Source: Planomonospora_B alba
GTDB lineage: Bacteria; Actinomycetota; Actinomycetes; Streptosporangiales; Streptosporangiaceae
Reading direction: 5' to 3'
Length of the DNA stretch: 64,000 nucleotides
NCBI RefSeq assembly: GCF_039534085.1
Contig: NZ_BAAAUT010000018.1
Coordinates: forward strand, 1-64,000
Shown here: positions 34,113 through 42,583 of the stretch, piece by piece
How the letters are laid out: each line of letters begins with the position of its first letter
How positions within the stretch are numbered: position 1 is the stretch's first letter
Notes under the pieces: generated by a model
The model's input: the letters and a program-made list of their open reading frames with translations, nothing else
What the model was told of the DNA's origin: nothing
Databases searched by the model: none
Program-made: the position numbers and the translations under genes

Positions 34113-35831
34113 TCAGGCCGCGTGGCCGGGGGGCGCGGGCCGCGGACGGGCGTGCGGGGGGCCCCACCGGCCGGCCAGATCGGCGTAGAGGGGGGAGGAG
34201 GAGAGCAGCTCCTCGTGCCGCCCGAGCCGCACGCGCGTGCCGTCCATGACGAGGACGCGCCGGGCGCGCAGGGCCGAGGTCGGCCGGTGGGCGATGACGA
34301 GGAGCGTGCCGCCGCGGCGGGCGAACGCCTCCTCGGCGCGGGCCTCGGCCACCGGGTCGAGGTGGCAGGTCGCCTCGTCCAGGATGACGAGGCGCGCCGC
34401 GGTCAGGTAGGCCCTGGCCAGCGCGACGAGTTGGCGCTCGCCCGGTGACAGCAGCCCGGCGGAGATCTCGGCGGAGCAGCCGCCGAGCCGCTCCACCAGC
34501 CCGGTCAGGCCGAGCGCCGTCACCGCCGCCTCCACCTCCTCCCGCGTGCGGTCGCGGGCGAGGTAGGTCAGGTTCTCCAGCAGCGTGCCCCGGAAGACGT
34601 ACGCCTCCTGGGGGATGAGCACCCGGTCGGCCGGGTCGGCCCGGTGGGCGGGCACTCCGCCGACGAGGACCTCCCCGGCGCCCGGGCGGAGCACCCCGGC
34701 GACGAGCGCGGCCAGCGTGGACTTGCCGATGCCGCTGGGCCCGACCACGGCCACGTGGTCCCCGTCGGGGACGGTCAGGTCGAGGCGGTCGATCACCGGC
34801 TCGGCGTGCGGCCCGTAGGCGAACGCCGCGCCGCGCAGCTCGATCCCGCCGTCGGCGGCCCGCAGCCGCGCCTCCGCCGGGAGGGACCGGTGCCCGGGCG
34901 CCTGAGCCGTGATGCGGTCGAGTGACACGTGCAGCCGCACGGCGCTCACCCCCAGGCCCTGCACGAGGTTGCCCAGCGCGGGAGCCAGGGACTGCGTCAC
35001 GTAGGCCAGGGCGCCCAGGACGACCCCGGCGCCCGCGCCCTGGGCCAGCAGCCAGGGGGTGCCGGCGAGGATCAGCAGCACCGGCAGCCAGCCGCCCACC
35101 GCCAGCGAGAGCGTGCGGACCGCGGTCACCCGGGCGAGCGCGCGCCCGGCGGCGGCCTGCTCGGCCACCCGCCGCTCCACCGCGGCGGCCGTGCGCTCCT
35201 CGGCCGCGCAGGCCGCGATGTCCCGCAGCCCGCCGGCCACGGCCGCGACCGACTCGGCGGTGCGCTCGTCGGCCAGCAGGAATTCCCGCTGCCGCCGGGC
35301 CAGCGCCGGAAGCGAGAGCAGGAAGAGGCCGAGCCCGGCCAGGAACGGGGGGAGCACGAGCACCAGCACCTGCGGCATCAGCGTCGTCAGCCCGAGCAGC
35401 ACGCTCACCGCGGTGAACACGAACGACCGCACGACCGTGACGACCGAGGCCAGGGCGTCGCGGGCCAGCTCCACCTGGAGGTTCGCCCGGGCCACCGCGG
35501 CGGTGTCCGGCCTGTGCCCCGAGGCGGCCGAGGCGGCGAGGGCGCCGGCGACCACCTGGCCGAGCAGGTCCTCGCGGAACGGCTCCACGATCGCGGCGAC
35601 GGCCAGTACGGCCTGCCGCGCGCCGAACGCGGCGACCAGCCAGGCGGCGCCGAGGACCGCCAGCCAGGCCAGGCCCGTGCCCGGCCGCCCGGCGGCGAAG
35701 CCGTCGTCGATCGCCCCGGCGAGGGCCAGTCCCACGACGAGCGCGGGCGCGGTCTCGGCGACCGACCACAGGCCGAGCCGGGCCAGCAGGCGCGGATCCC
35801 GCAGGAGCGCCCGGCGGACCGGCCGGTTCAC
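34113..35831 (-). CDS. ABC exporter half-transporter, RamB-like
   Basis: This 572-residue fusion has an N-terminal six-helix exporter domain and a C-terminal ATPase: Walker A GPSGIGKSTL (about residue 380), Q-loop RVLIPQEAYVF, signature LLSPGERQL, Walker B LVILDEATCHLD, and the H-loop His in VIAHRPT. The signature is LSPGE rather than LSGGQ. GTG 35831 overlaps the stop of the upstream ABC gene (GTGA), so the two halves are co-translated and probably form a heterodimer. In Streptomyces the equivalent RamA/RamB pair is thought to export the SapB lanthipeptide. Confidence 0.9.
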   Translation of the reverse strand: MNRPVRRALLRDPRLLARLGLWSVAETAPALVVGLALAGAIDDGFAAGRPGTGLAWLAVLGAAWLVAAFGARQAVLAVAAIVEPFREDLLGQVVAGALAASAASGHRPDTAAVARANLQVELARDALASVVTVVRSFVFTAVSVLLGLTTLMPQVLVLVLPPFLAGLGLFLLSLPALARRQREFLLADERTAESVAAVAGGLRDIAACAAEERTAAAVERRVAEQAAAGRALARVTAVRTLSLAVGGWLPVLLILAGTPWLLAQGAGAGVVLGALAYVTQSLAPALGNLVQGLGVSAVRLHVSLDRITAQAPGHRSLPAEARLRAADGGIELRGAAFAYGPHAEPVIDRLDLTVPDGDHVAVVGPSGIGKSTLAALVAGVLRPGAGEVLVGGVPAHRADPADRVLIPQEAYVFRGTLLENLTYLARDRTREEVEAAVTALGLTGLVERLGGCSAEISAGLLSPGERQLVALARAYLTAARLVILDEATCHLDPVAEARAEEAFARRGGTLLVIAHRPTSALRARRVLVMDGTRVRLGRHEELLSSSPLYADLAGRWGPPHARPRPAPPGHAA

Positions 35832-37681
35832 GGCGCGCTCACCCGCCCCGACGCCCCCGCCCGCTCCGGCGCGTCCGTCCGCCCCGCCGTCCCGGGTGCG
35901 TCCGGCCCCGGTGCGTCCCCCCGCTCCGGCGCGTCCGCCTGCTCCCGCCGCCCGTCCGGGCCGGCCCGCCGTACGTCGAAGACGGCGCGGTAGCCGGGGT
36001 CGTCCCACAGCGCCCGGTGCGGGCCGCAGCCGCGGACCCGGCCGTCCTCCAGCCAGATCACCAGATCGGCCGCCGCCGCGGTCGCCGCCCGGTGCGTCAC
36101 GATCAGCCGGGTGCGGTCGCCCAGCTCGCCGGCGAGCGCCCGGGCCACCCGGCGCTCGGTGACGCTGTCCAGGCTGGAGGTGGCGTCGTCCAGGACGAGC
36201 AGCCGCCGGCCGTGCGCGAAGGCGCGGGCGAGGCCCAGCCGCTGCCGCTCCCCGCCGGACATCGGCGCGTCCCGCAGCGGGGTGTCGTATCCCAGGGGGA
36301 GCCGCCGGACGAAGTCGTCGGCGCACGCGGCGCGGGCCGCCCCGCGCAGCCGCTCCGCCTCCTGCGGGCCCCCCGCGTCCCCGGCGCCTTCCCGCCCCCG
36401 GTACGGCAGGCCGAGCCCGATGGCGTCGGCCACGGTCTCGCCGAGCAGGACGGGGCGCTCGAAGGCGTATCCGACGGCCGCGCCCAGCGCCTCGCGTGAC
36501 AGCTCCGGCAGCGGGACGCCGTCGAGGAGCACCGTGCCGCGGGACGGGTCCGCCAGGCGGCCGGCGAGGGCGGCGAGGACCGACTTGCCCGCGCCCGAGC
36601 GGCCGACCACCGCCACCGCCGACCCGCCGGGCACGACCAGGCCGACACCGGGACCGGCGCCGGACAGGCCGTCGGCGGTGACGTCCCGGAACTCCAGGGT
36701 GCCGGGACCGGGGGGCAGGGAGCGGCCGCCGCAGGCCCTGCGCGGCTCCTGTGCCAGCTCGACGATCCGGCCGGCGGCGGCGCGAGCCCGGGCCAGCCGG
36801 CCCAGGTGGCCCAGGGCCGGGCCGAGGCCCGCGCCGAGCACCACGTACCGGGCGGCCGAGTACAGGTCGCCCGGGGACAGCTCGCCCGCGGTGAGCAGGA
36901 ACCCGCCCACGCCGAGCACGGCCACCTCCAGCAGCGGCACCACGACGCCCGCCTGCACGCCGGCGCGGGCGTTGGCCCGCCACATGTCCATGGCGTGCGC
37001 GCGCAGCCGGGGGAGCGGGGCCAGCACCCGGGCCCTCTCCTCGGCCAGGGTGCCGGCGGCGCCGATCGTGCGCGCCCCGGCCAGGGCGTCGAGCAGGCGC
37101 GCGGTGATGTCGCCCTGCGCCTCCTGGTAGCCGCCGGCGAGGGCGGTGCTCAGGCGCAGGAAGGCCCGCAGCACGAAGACGATGACGACGAGGCCGGCGG
37201 CGAGCGTCACCGTCAGCCGGGGGTCGACGAAGGTGAGCGCCACCAGGCCCCCCACCGAGGGGATGACCAGCGCCGCCCCGGTGACGAGGGCTTCCGGGGC
37301 ACGGCCCGCCTCCTCGGCGTTGACGCCCGCCCTGGTGGCCAGCTCCCCTTCCGGGAAGCGGCGGCCCAGCGCGGGGCCGACGCCCAGCACGTGCCGCACG
37401 ATCCGCCGGCGCAGCCACTGCGCGGCCTGGGCGCTCCCGGCCCCGGCCGCCCACACGCCCAGGGCGTCGCAGGCCACCATGGCGGCCACGACGGCGGCGC
37501 AGACACCCGGCCACGCGCCCCACGCGGGCCCGGCCGCGACGAGGCCGTCGATCGTGCGGCCCAGGACGAGGGGGAGGGCCAGTTCGGCGCACGCGCCGAC
37601 CACCGAGGCGACCGCCAGGACGGCCGGCCAGGGGCCGCTCCGCCGTACGGTCTGGACGATGAGCCGATCCGCCGGCCGCAC
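35828..37681 (-). CDS. ABC exporter half-transporter, RamA-like
   Basis: This 617-residue fusion has six membrane helices, then an ATPase with Walker A GRSGAGKSVL, a GYAFERPVLL Q-loop region lacking the usual Gln, signature MSGGERQRLGL, Walker B LVLDDATSSLD and H-loop VTHRA. Walker B ends in Asp-Asp where most exporters have Asp-Glu, so this half may be the degenerate site of a heterodimer. GTG 37681 was chosen because GGAGGAGGG lies 4 bp upstream; GTG 37711 has no such site. The C-terminal 35 residues are a Pro/Asp/Gly-rich tail. The gene follows the precursor genes by 89 bp. Confidence 0.88.
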   Translation of the reverse strand: MRPADRLIVQTVRRSGPWPAVLAVASVVGACAELALPLVLGRTIDGLVAAGPAWGAWPGVCAAVVAAMVACDALGVWAAGAGSAQAAQWLRRRIVRHVLGVGPALGRRFPEGELATRAGVNAEEAGRAPEALVTGAALVIPSVGGLVALTFVDPRLTVTLAAGLVVIVFVLRAFLRLSTALAGGYQEAQGDITARLLDALAGARTIGAAGTLAEERARVLAPLPRLRAHAMDMWRANARAGVQAGVVVPLLEVAVLGVGGFLLTAGELSPGDLYSAARYVVLGAGLGPALGHLGRLARARAAAGRIVELAQEPRRACGGRSLPPGPGTLEFRDVTADGLSGAGPGVGLVVPGGSAVAVVGRSGAGKSVLAALAGRLADPSRGTVLLDGVPLPELSREALGAAVGYAFERPVLLGETVADAIGLGLPYRGREGAGDAGGPQEAERLRGAARAACADDFVRRLPLGYDTPLRDAPMSGGERQRLGLARAFAHGRRLLVLDDATSSLDSVTERRVARALAGELGDRTRLIVTHRAATAAAADLVIWLEDGRVRGCGPHRALWDDPGYRAVFDVRRAGPDGRREQADAPERGDAPGPDAPGTAGRTDAPERAGASGRVSAP

Positions 37682-37770
37682 CGGTCCCTCCTCCCTGCGT
37701 CTCGGGTTCACCTGACGGCCGTGCCCGGGGCGGCCGCAGCGTGCGGGCCGCCCCGGGCACGGCCGACCGG

Positions 37771-37905
37771 CTAGTGGCAGAGCGCGAGGCTCAGGTTGCT
37801 CGGCGCGGCGGAGCCGCAGCTCAGGACGGTCAGCGTGCTGCCGCCGCCACCGCCGTGGTGGCCGCCGCCGGGGGTCTCCAGGGACTGCAGGTCGAGAAGC
37901 ACCAT
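37771..37905 (-). CDS. SapB/AmfS-type class III lanthipeptide precursor, copy 1
   Basis: The gene encodes 44 residues, too short for ordinary gene calling. The leader MVLLDLQSLETP matches the SapB/AmfS leader pattern (LFDLQxLE), which the class III synthetase recognises. A Gly/His-rich hinge (residues 13-22, GGGHHGGGGG) follows. The core has two labionin/lanthionine motifs of the form Sxx(S/T)xxxC: S23-T26-C30 and S36-S39-C43, ending in His44. GGAG lies about 8 bp upstream of the ATG. Mature SapB-like peptides lower surface tension and help aerial hyphae rise. The same role here is inferred. Confidence 0.92.
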   Translation of the reverse strand: MVLLDLQSLETPGGGHHGGGGGSTLTVLSCGSAAPSNLSLALCH

Positions 37906-37948
37906 GGGATCGCTCCAGTTCTGTCGAAACCGTCGAAGGGGGGGACCG

Positions 37949-38083
37949 CTAGTGGCAGAGTGCGAGGCTCAGGTTGCTCGGCGCGGCGGAGCCGCAGCTC
38001 AGGACGGTCAGCGTGCTGCCGCCACCGCCGCCGTGGCCGCCCCCGCCGGGGGCTTCCAGGGACTGGAGGTCGAGAAGTACCAT
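37949..38083 (-). CDS. SapB/AmfS-type class III lanthipeptide precursor, copy 2
   Basis: The gene encodes 44 residues. It differs from copy 1 at only two leader or hinge positions (T11 to A, H16 to G), and the last 22 residues are identical, including S23-T26-C30 and S36-S39-C43. A perfect AAGGAGGT Shine-Dalgarno (38099-38092) lies 8 bp before the ATG and overlaps the stop of the LanKC gene, so it is probably translated more strongly than copy 1. The two precursors are 43 bp apart and arose by tandem duplication. Confidence 0.93.
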   Translation of the reverse strand: MVLLDLQSLEAPGGGGHGGGGGSTLTVLSCGSAAPSNLSLALCH

Positions 38084-38098
38084 GTCGTTGCACCTCCT

Positions 38099-40729
38099 TC
38101 AGTGACTCGTAGGGGTGAGAAGCCGCTCGGCGGTTTCACCGGCAGGCGATGCCGTGGCGGTGGCGCCTGCCCCGCCGGGCGGCTGGGCAAAGGGGAGGGA
38201 CACCGGGCGCTCGTGCAGCGCGGTGCCCATCGCGAACAGGACTCCGGCCGTGCCGGTCGCGAAGTCCATCGAGAGTCTGAAGAGCTGGTCGCCGGGGAAG
38301 GCCAGCCCGCCGGCGTACGGCAGCGCGTGCCAGGCCAGGCCGTGCACCGGTCCGCCCGGTCCGGTGCCGGGGTCCTCGGGGGCGGGCCCCATCCCTCCGT
38401 AGAGGGCCGCGATCATGCCGCTCCGGCCGGCGAACAGGCCCGGCTGCACGAAGAAGCCCGCCCGGGCGGCGCGCCGGCAGGCGTCGAGCGCCGCCGCGAA
38501 GGCCTCGTCGTCACGGTGGGCCAGATAGCGGGCCAGGACCAGGCCGATGCCCGCGGAGCCCTCGTCGAGGTAGGGCAGCGTCCGCCAGCCCTGGTCGACC
38601 TGGAGCGTGCCGTCCTCGGTCGTCCTGCAGCGGCGCAGGTCCTGCCGGAGCGCCACGGCCGCCCGGTCCAGCAGCGCCTCCTCACCGGTCCGCTCGTAGG
38701 CGTGCAGGAAGAGCAGGGCGGGGCCGGACGAGCCGTACATCAGGCCCGCGCGGGGGTTGCCCCCGCCGCTGGTCTCCGGCACGTCGTCGGGGCCGCCGAG
38801 CCGGTCGGAGCAGGTGCCGGCGATCCGCAGCGCCGTCTCCGCGAGGGAGGACTCGCCGGTGGTGCGGGCCAGGTGGAGCAGGTTCAGGCCGATCCCGGCC
38901 AGCCCGCCGAACAGGCCCAGCTCCAGGTCGTCCCAGGTGCCGCGCAGGGACATCTCCACGAGGTCCAGCGCGTCCCTGCGGTGGCCGAACCGGTCCAGGA
39001 CGTGGGCGACGCCGTGCAGCCCGTCGTAGAAGCCCGGACGCATCCGCCGCCCGGCGGCGGAGGCCCGGCGGCGCAGCCACTCCTCGTGCCCGGGGAAGCG
39101 CCCGGCTCCGGTGGCGTCCAGCGCGTAGAGCACCCCCGCCGCGCCGTAGGCGAAGCCGAGGCCGCCGCCCGTCTGGAACTGCGCAGGGTCCCCGGGGAAG
39201 AGGCGGTCGTCCCGGTCGGGGGTCGCGCTGGCCAGGATCGCCCGGGTCATCGCCTCCCGCAGCCGGGGCCAGCCGTCCCGGTCGGGCCGGGGGATCTCCG
39301 GCGCCGCCGGCGGCTCCGGGCCGAGGACGGTGCGCACCGCCTCGTCGATCGGCTCCGGCGGGACCGGGAAGGCCTCGGTGATGAGCGAGGCCAGGTGGAC
39401 CGCCTTGGACCGGTCGAGCGGCAGCATGATCGTCAGCTGGGGCGCGAAGAGCCCGAGGCAGAGGCAGGCCAGGGCGTAGGCGTCCACCTCGGTGCCCCGC
39501 CGGTCGGGCGGTGCGGTGAACGCGGGATGGGCGAGGGCGGCGCGCTCGCCGCTCCCGGCGAGGGTCGCCACCTCGTAGTCGATCAGGACGACCCGGCCCG
39601 CGGGGGTGACGAGGATGTTGCTCGGGTGCAGGTCGCCGAAGACCACGCCCCGCTCGTGCAGGGACGCGACGGCCCGCCGGACCTTGGGCAGGACGTCGGA
39701 GACCGCCCAGGCGGTGTACTCCTCCAGGGCCCGCCGGTCCCGGCCCGCCCGGCTCAGCGGGTATCTCTGCACGAGCATCCGCTGCAGGGGGCTGCCGTCG
39801 ACGAACTCCTGGACCAGGAAGTGGTGCCCGCCCAGCGTGAAGTGGTCGATCAGCTCGGGCACCGCGTCGAGCCCGGCCAGGCGTTCCAGCATCTCCCGCT
39901 CGTGCGTCAGCCGCTCGACCGCGTCCCGCCGGGCGGCGTCGAGCCCGGCGTACGGCCGGGCCTCCTTCAGCACCACCTGCCGGCCGGTGCGCGTGTCCCG
40001 CCCCAGGTAGACCCCGCCGCCGTTGGAGAAGTGCATGACGCTCTCGATGGCGTACGGCAGGCCGTCGACGGTGACCGCGTTGCGGGCGGCCAGGTGGGGC
40101 TCCAGGAAGGCGGGCAGCGTCACCCAGGAGGGCACGCCGAAGGCGGGGCCGCGGACGTCGGGGACCAGCCTCCCCCGGTCGTCCTCGACGGCCGGCACCG
40201 TCTCGCCGCCGTCGTCGAGGCAGGTGCGCGCCAGGAAGCCGCCGTACCGGACGAAGAGCGGGCCCTCGCCGTAGCGCAGGTCGCTGAGGATGTAGGGGCC
40301 CTCGACCCCGCGGAGCAGGACGTCGAGCTCCTTGAGGGTGAGCTCCAGCAGGTCCTCGTCCGGGGGGTAGACCGTGATGAGCTTGCCGCTCGACCCGCGG
40401 GGAGCGGCCTTGGAGTTCATCATCGTCATGACCGACGGGCTGCGCAGGAACTTGAACGCGATGCCCCGCGGCACGCAGTACTCCCACACGGTCTCCAGGG
40501 CGCGCTCGGCGTCCTCCGGCCGGGCCGAGACGTGGATCTTCCAGCCCTGCGACGGCATCCGCCCCTCGGCGGGCGCGTAGTGCATCCACACGTCGGTCGC
40601 CTGGTGCGTCCAGCCGTCCGGGACCCGCCGGGAGGCGAGGGGGAAGTCGGGGCGGCCGCCGCGGCGGCCGTCGAGAACGTCGTAGAACAACGGATCCGCG
40701 AGGCAGTAAAGCTCATAGTGGTCATTCAC
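38099..40729 (-). CDS. Class III lanthionine synthetase (RamC/LanKC-like)
   Basis: This 876-residue three-domain enzyme dehydrates Ser/Thr and cyclises the precursor. The N-terminal lyase region includes DLRYGEGPLFVRYGGF. The Ser/Thr-kinase-like domain shows the glycine-rich GGGVYLGRD, Lys in VVLKEARPY, catalytic GVVFGDLHPSNILV and metal-binding LIDYEVA. The C-terminal cyclase-like domain has GFYDGLHGVAHVL, GLFGGLAGIGLNL and PGLFAGRSGM and lacks the Cys-Cys-His zinc ligands of LanC, as is normal for RamC. GTG 40729 was chosen because AAGGAG lies 6 bp upstream. The precursor genes follow directly. Confidence 0.95.
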   Translation of the reverse strand: MNDHYELYCLADPLFYDVLDGRRGGRPDFPLASRRVPDGWTHQATDVWMHYAPAEGRMPSQGWKIHVSARPEDAERALETVWEYCVPRGIAFKFLRSPSVMTMMNSKAAPRGSSGKLITVYPPDEDLLELTLKELDVLLRGVEGPYILSDLRYGEGPLFVRYGGFLARTCLDDGGETVPAVEDDRGRLVPDVRGPAFGVPSWVTLPAFLEPHLAARNAVTVDGLPYAIESVMHFSNGGGVYLGRDTRTGRQVVLKEARPYAGLDAARRDAVERLTHEREMLERLAGLDAVPELIDHFTLGGHHFLVQEFVDGSPLQRMLVQRYPLSRAGRDRRALEEYTAWAVSDVLPKVRRAVASLHERGVVFGDLHPSNILVTPAGRVVLIDYEVATLAGSGERAALAHPAFTAPPDRRGTEVDAYALACLCLGLFAPQLTIMLPLDRSKAVHLASLITEAFPVPPEPIDEAVRTVLGPEPPAAPEIPRPDRDGWPRLREAMTRAILASATPDRDDRLFPGDPAQFQTGGGLGFAYGAAGVLYALDATGAGRFPGHEEWLRRRASAAGRRMRPGFYDGLHGVAHVLDRFGHRRDALDLVEMSLRGTWDDLELGLFGGLAGIGLNLLHLARTTGESSLAETALRIAGTCSDRLGGPDDVPETSGGGNPRAGLMYGSSGPALLFLHAYERTGEEALLDRAAVALRQDLRRCRTTEDGTLQVDQGWRTLPYLDEGSAGIGLVLARYLAHRDDEAFAAALDACRRAARAGFFVQPGLFAGRSGMIAALYGGMGPAPEDPGTGPGGPVHGLAWHALPYAGGLAFPGDQLFRLSMDFATGTAGVLFAMGTALHERPVSLPFAQPPGGAGATATASPAGETAERLLTPTSH

Positions 40730-40817
40730 GGCGATCTCCTTGCTGGCTTCCAAAGAGAGAATCGCGGACCATCAGGGTGTTTTCCAGTTACAAGTTCCAC
40801 CGCTCATATGTGCATAA

Positions 40818-40850
40818 TTCACCGGTCAATCGGTGAAGATGTGATTCACC
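40818..40850. promoter_or_regulatory. Inverted repeat and third half-site upstream of ramC-like gene
   Basis: TTCACCG (40818-40824) and CGGTGAA (40831-40837) form a perfect 7-bp inverted repeat with a 6-nt spacer. A further TTCACC follows at 40845-40850. The spacer includes a minus-strand TTGACC. The 180-bp gap 40730-40909 holds no gene. This is the likely control region of the lanthipeptide operon; the binding protein is unknown. Confidence 0.5.
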
Positions 40851-40909
40851 TGGGACGGAGCGGCGGAACCGAGATCGTTCGCAAGGGGGGGAGGCGGCCG
40901 GAGCGGAGG

Positions 40910-41671
40910 TCACCCGGAAGGGGCGAGCGGCGCCTCGGCGACGAGCCGGAACCAGCCGTCCGGGCCGGTCGTCGCCTCCACGGTGCCTCCGATCCCGGCC
41001 ATCCGCTCCTGGAGGTTGGCCAGGCCGATGCCCGGCGGGTCCGGCACGGGCGCGGGCGGGAGGGCGGTGCGGGGCCCGCCGGCGGGGAAGCGCGCGGAAC
41101 CGCTCAGGCCGTCGTTGGCGACGGTCAGCCGCAGCCGGCCGCCGGCCCGGTGCAGCTCGATCACGCACTTGGCCGCCGCGCTGTGCCGCAGCATGTTGGT
41201 GACGCCCTCGCGGACCACCGTGGCCAGGGCCGCGTCCACGTCGGGGGGCAGACCGGCGGCGTCCACCTGGATCAGGCAGTGGGCTCCCAGGCTCCACAGC
41301 AGGGCCTCGGCCCGGACGACCTCGCCCCGGAGCGAGAGGCCGCGGTCGGGCCTGGAGGCGTGCCGTACGGCGTGGGCGGCGTGCCGTACGGCCCGCAGCG
41401 CCTCGGCGAGCTCGCCGCGCAGCCGGGCGTCCCCGCCGGCCTGCCGGTAGGCCAGCTCGCTCTTGACCGACGCGAGCCAGAGCCAGTGGCCCACGAGGTC
41501 GTGCATGTCCCGGGAGAACTCCTCGCGTGCCCGGGCGACGGCCCTGGCCCGCTCGGCCGCCTGCTGCGCCCTGAGCCGCCTGAGCCGCACCCAGAGAAAG
41601 AGGGCGGTGCCCAGGGCGGTGAGAAAGAGCAGGAGCGCGATCGCCACTGCGGGGTGCGTAGGGGGCGGCAT
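40910..41671 (-). CDS. DesK-type sensor histidine kinase, short
   Basis: This 253-residue protein has one N-terminal membrane helix (AVAIALLLFLTALGTALFLWV), a dimerisation/phosphoacceptor domain with H57 in DMHDLVGH, and a HATPase domain with N-box VREGVTNMLRHSAA and the GIGLANLQERM stretch. The helix leaves almost no extracellular sensor, so it may sense the membrane or a partner protein. No response regulator is adjacent. It lies upstream of the LanKC gene on the same strand. Pairing with the NarL-type regulator at 31219 is a hypothesis. Confidence 0.9.
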   Translation of the reverse strand: MPPPTHPAVAIALLLFLTALGTALFLWVRLRRLRAQQAAERARAVARAREEFSRDMHDLVGHWLWLASVKSELAYRQAGGDARLRGELAEALRAVRHAAHAVRHASRPDRGLSLRGEVVRAEALLWSLGAHCLIQVDAAGLPPDVDAALATVVREGVTNMLRHSAAAKCVIELHRAGGRLRLTVANDGLSGSARFPAGGPRTALPPAPVPDPPGIGLANLQERMAGIGGTVEATTGPDGWFRLVAEAPLAPSG

Positions 41672-41689
41672 CGACCGACTCTCGCCGGA

Positions 41690-41812
41690 GGGGAAGATCG
41701 GCGCTATGAAATCATCCGGATTAGTTAACTGTCAACAATACGGCATGAAACATGACAAAGTCAGCTTGCCATAGATATCTGTATTAATACGTTTTGGTTG
41801 GATATAAAAGGT
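41690..41812. other. AT-rich intergenic stretch
   Basis: This stretch is clearly richer in A and T than its surroundings, with TTAGTTAACTGTCAA, ATAGATATC, TATTAATAC and GATATAAAAG. A minus-strand TTGACA (41735-41730) could be the -35 box of the kinase gene, but no convincing -10 box follows at 17 bp. There is no ORF of note. It separates the kinase from the M50 peptidase gene. Confidence 0.5.
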
Positions 41813-41869
41813 GTGCGGCCGCGCCCGGTGGCGGCGTGATCCGGGCGGGCCCGCGGGGATCCGGCCCCG

Positions 41870-42583
41870 TCAGAGGAGGCCCGCCGGGAACGGGACCAGC
41901 AGGTAGGCGCCGACCAGCAGCGCGGCCCCGGAGACCAGCAGGAAGAACAGCACCCAGAAGCCGCCCGGCAGGAAGGTCAGCCGGGCGAGCTGGTCGGCGT
42001 CGGAGTCGGGGGCCCGGCCGCGGCGGCGCTTGCGGCCCAGCTCCAGGATCGGCCGGATGCCGCCGAACAGCAGGAACCAGACGGCGAGGTAGGCGATGAC
42101 CGCGTCCACCTCCGGCGGGGCGTACCAGGTGAGCGCGGCGAGCGCCCCGCCGACGGCCAGCAGGCTCACCGCCCCGAACAGGTTGCGGATCACCACCAGC
42201 ATGCAGACGAGCAGCGCGATCACGACGGTGATGAGCACGGCGACGTAACCGGAGGAGGTCAGCAGCGCGCCGCCCAGCCCCAGCAGGGACGGGGCGACGT
42301 AGCCGGCCGCGGCCGTCAGGATCATGCCCGGCCCGGTGGGCCTGCCCCGGGTGAGCGTGACGCCCGAGGTGTCGGAGTGCAGCCGGATGCCCTGCAGCTT
42401 GCGCCGGGTCAGCAGCGCCACCAGCGCGTGCCCGCCCTCGTGGGCGATGGTGACCAGGCCCCGGGAGAGCTGCCACGACGCCGACCACGTCACCACCGCC
42501 AGGGCGGTCACGGCGGACAGCAGCACCACCCACGCGGGCGGTTGCGGCTGGGCTGTGGTCAGGGCCACCCAGACCTCGGTCAA
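41870..42583 (-). CDS. M50-family (M50B-like) membrane metallopeptidase
   Basis: This 237-residue membrane protein has the zinc motif HEGGH (HExxH) at the end of its second hydrophobic segment (LVTIAHEGGHALVAL) and about six further segments. Family members cut substrates within the membrane. The second zinc-binding motif of classical S2P is not obvious, which fits the M50B-like group. TTG 42583 was chosen because AGGAGA is spaced 6 bp upstream; GTG 42568 is the alternative. It is divergent from the SnoaL-like gene. The substrate is unknown. Confidence 0.87.
   Translation of the reverse strand: MTEVWVALTTAQPQPPAWVVLLSAVTALAVVTWSASWQLSRGLVTIAHEGGHALVALLTRRKLQGIRLHSDTSGVTLTRGRPTGPGMILTAAAGYVAPSLLGLGGALLTSSGYVAVLITVVIALLVCMLVVIRNLFGAVSLLAVGGALAALTWYAPPEVDAVIAYLAVWFLLFGGIRPILELGRKRRRGRAPDSDADQLARLTFLPGGFWVLFFLLVSGAALLVGAYLLVPFPAGLL

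Noticed and set aside
34113..37760. A 1215-codon open frame on the minus strand
   Set aside because: Only the part downstream of GTG 35831 is a real ABC transporter. The upstream part is an out-of-frame reading of the other ABC gene, kept open by high GC content.
37771..38083. The two precursor genes as simple non-coding repeats
   Set aside because: Differences between the copies preserve the frame, each has a Shine-Dalgarno sequence, and the peptides match the SapB/AmfS leader and ring motifs.
38149..41728. Long plus-strand open frame across the lanthionine synthetase gene
   Set aside because: It is antisense to a gene with all RamC-type motifs and has no ribosome-binding site or domain.
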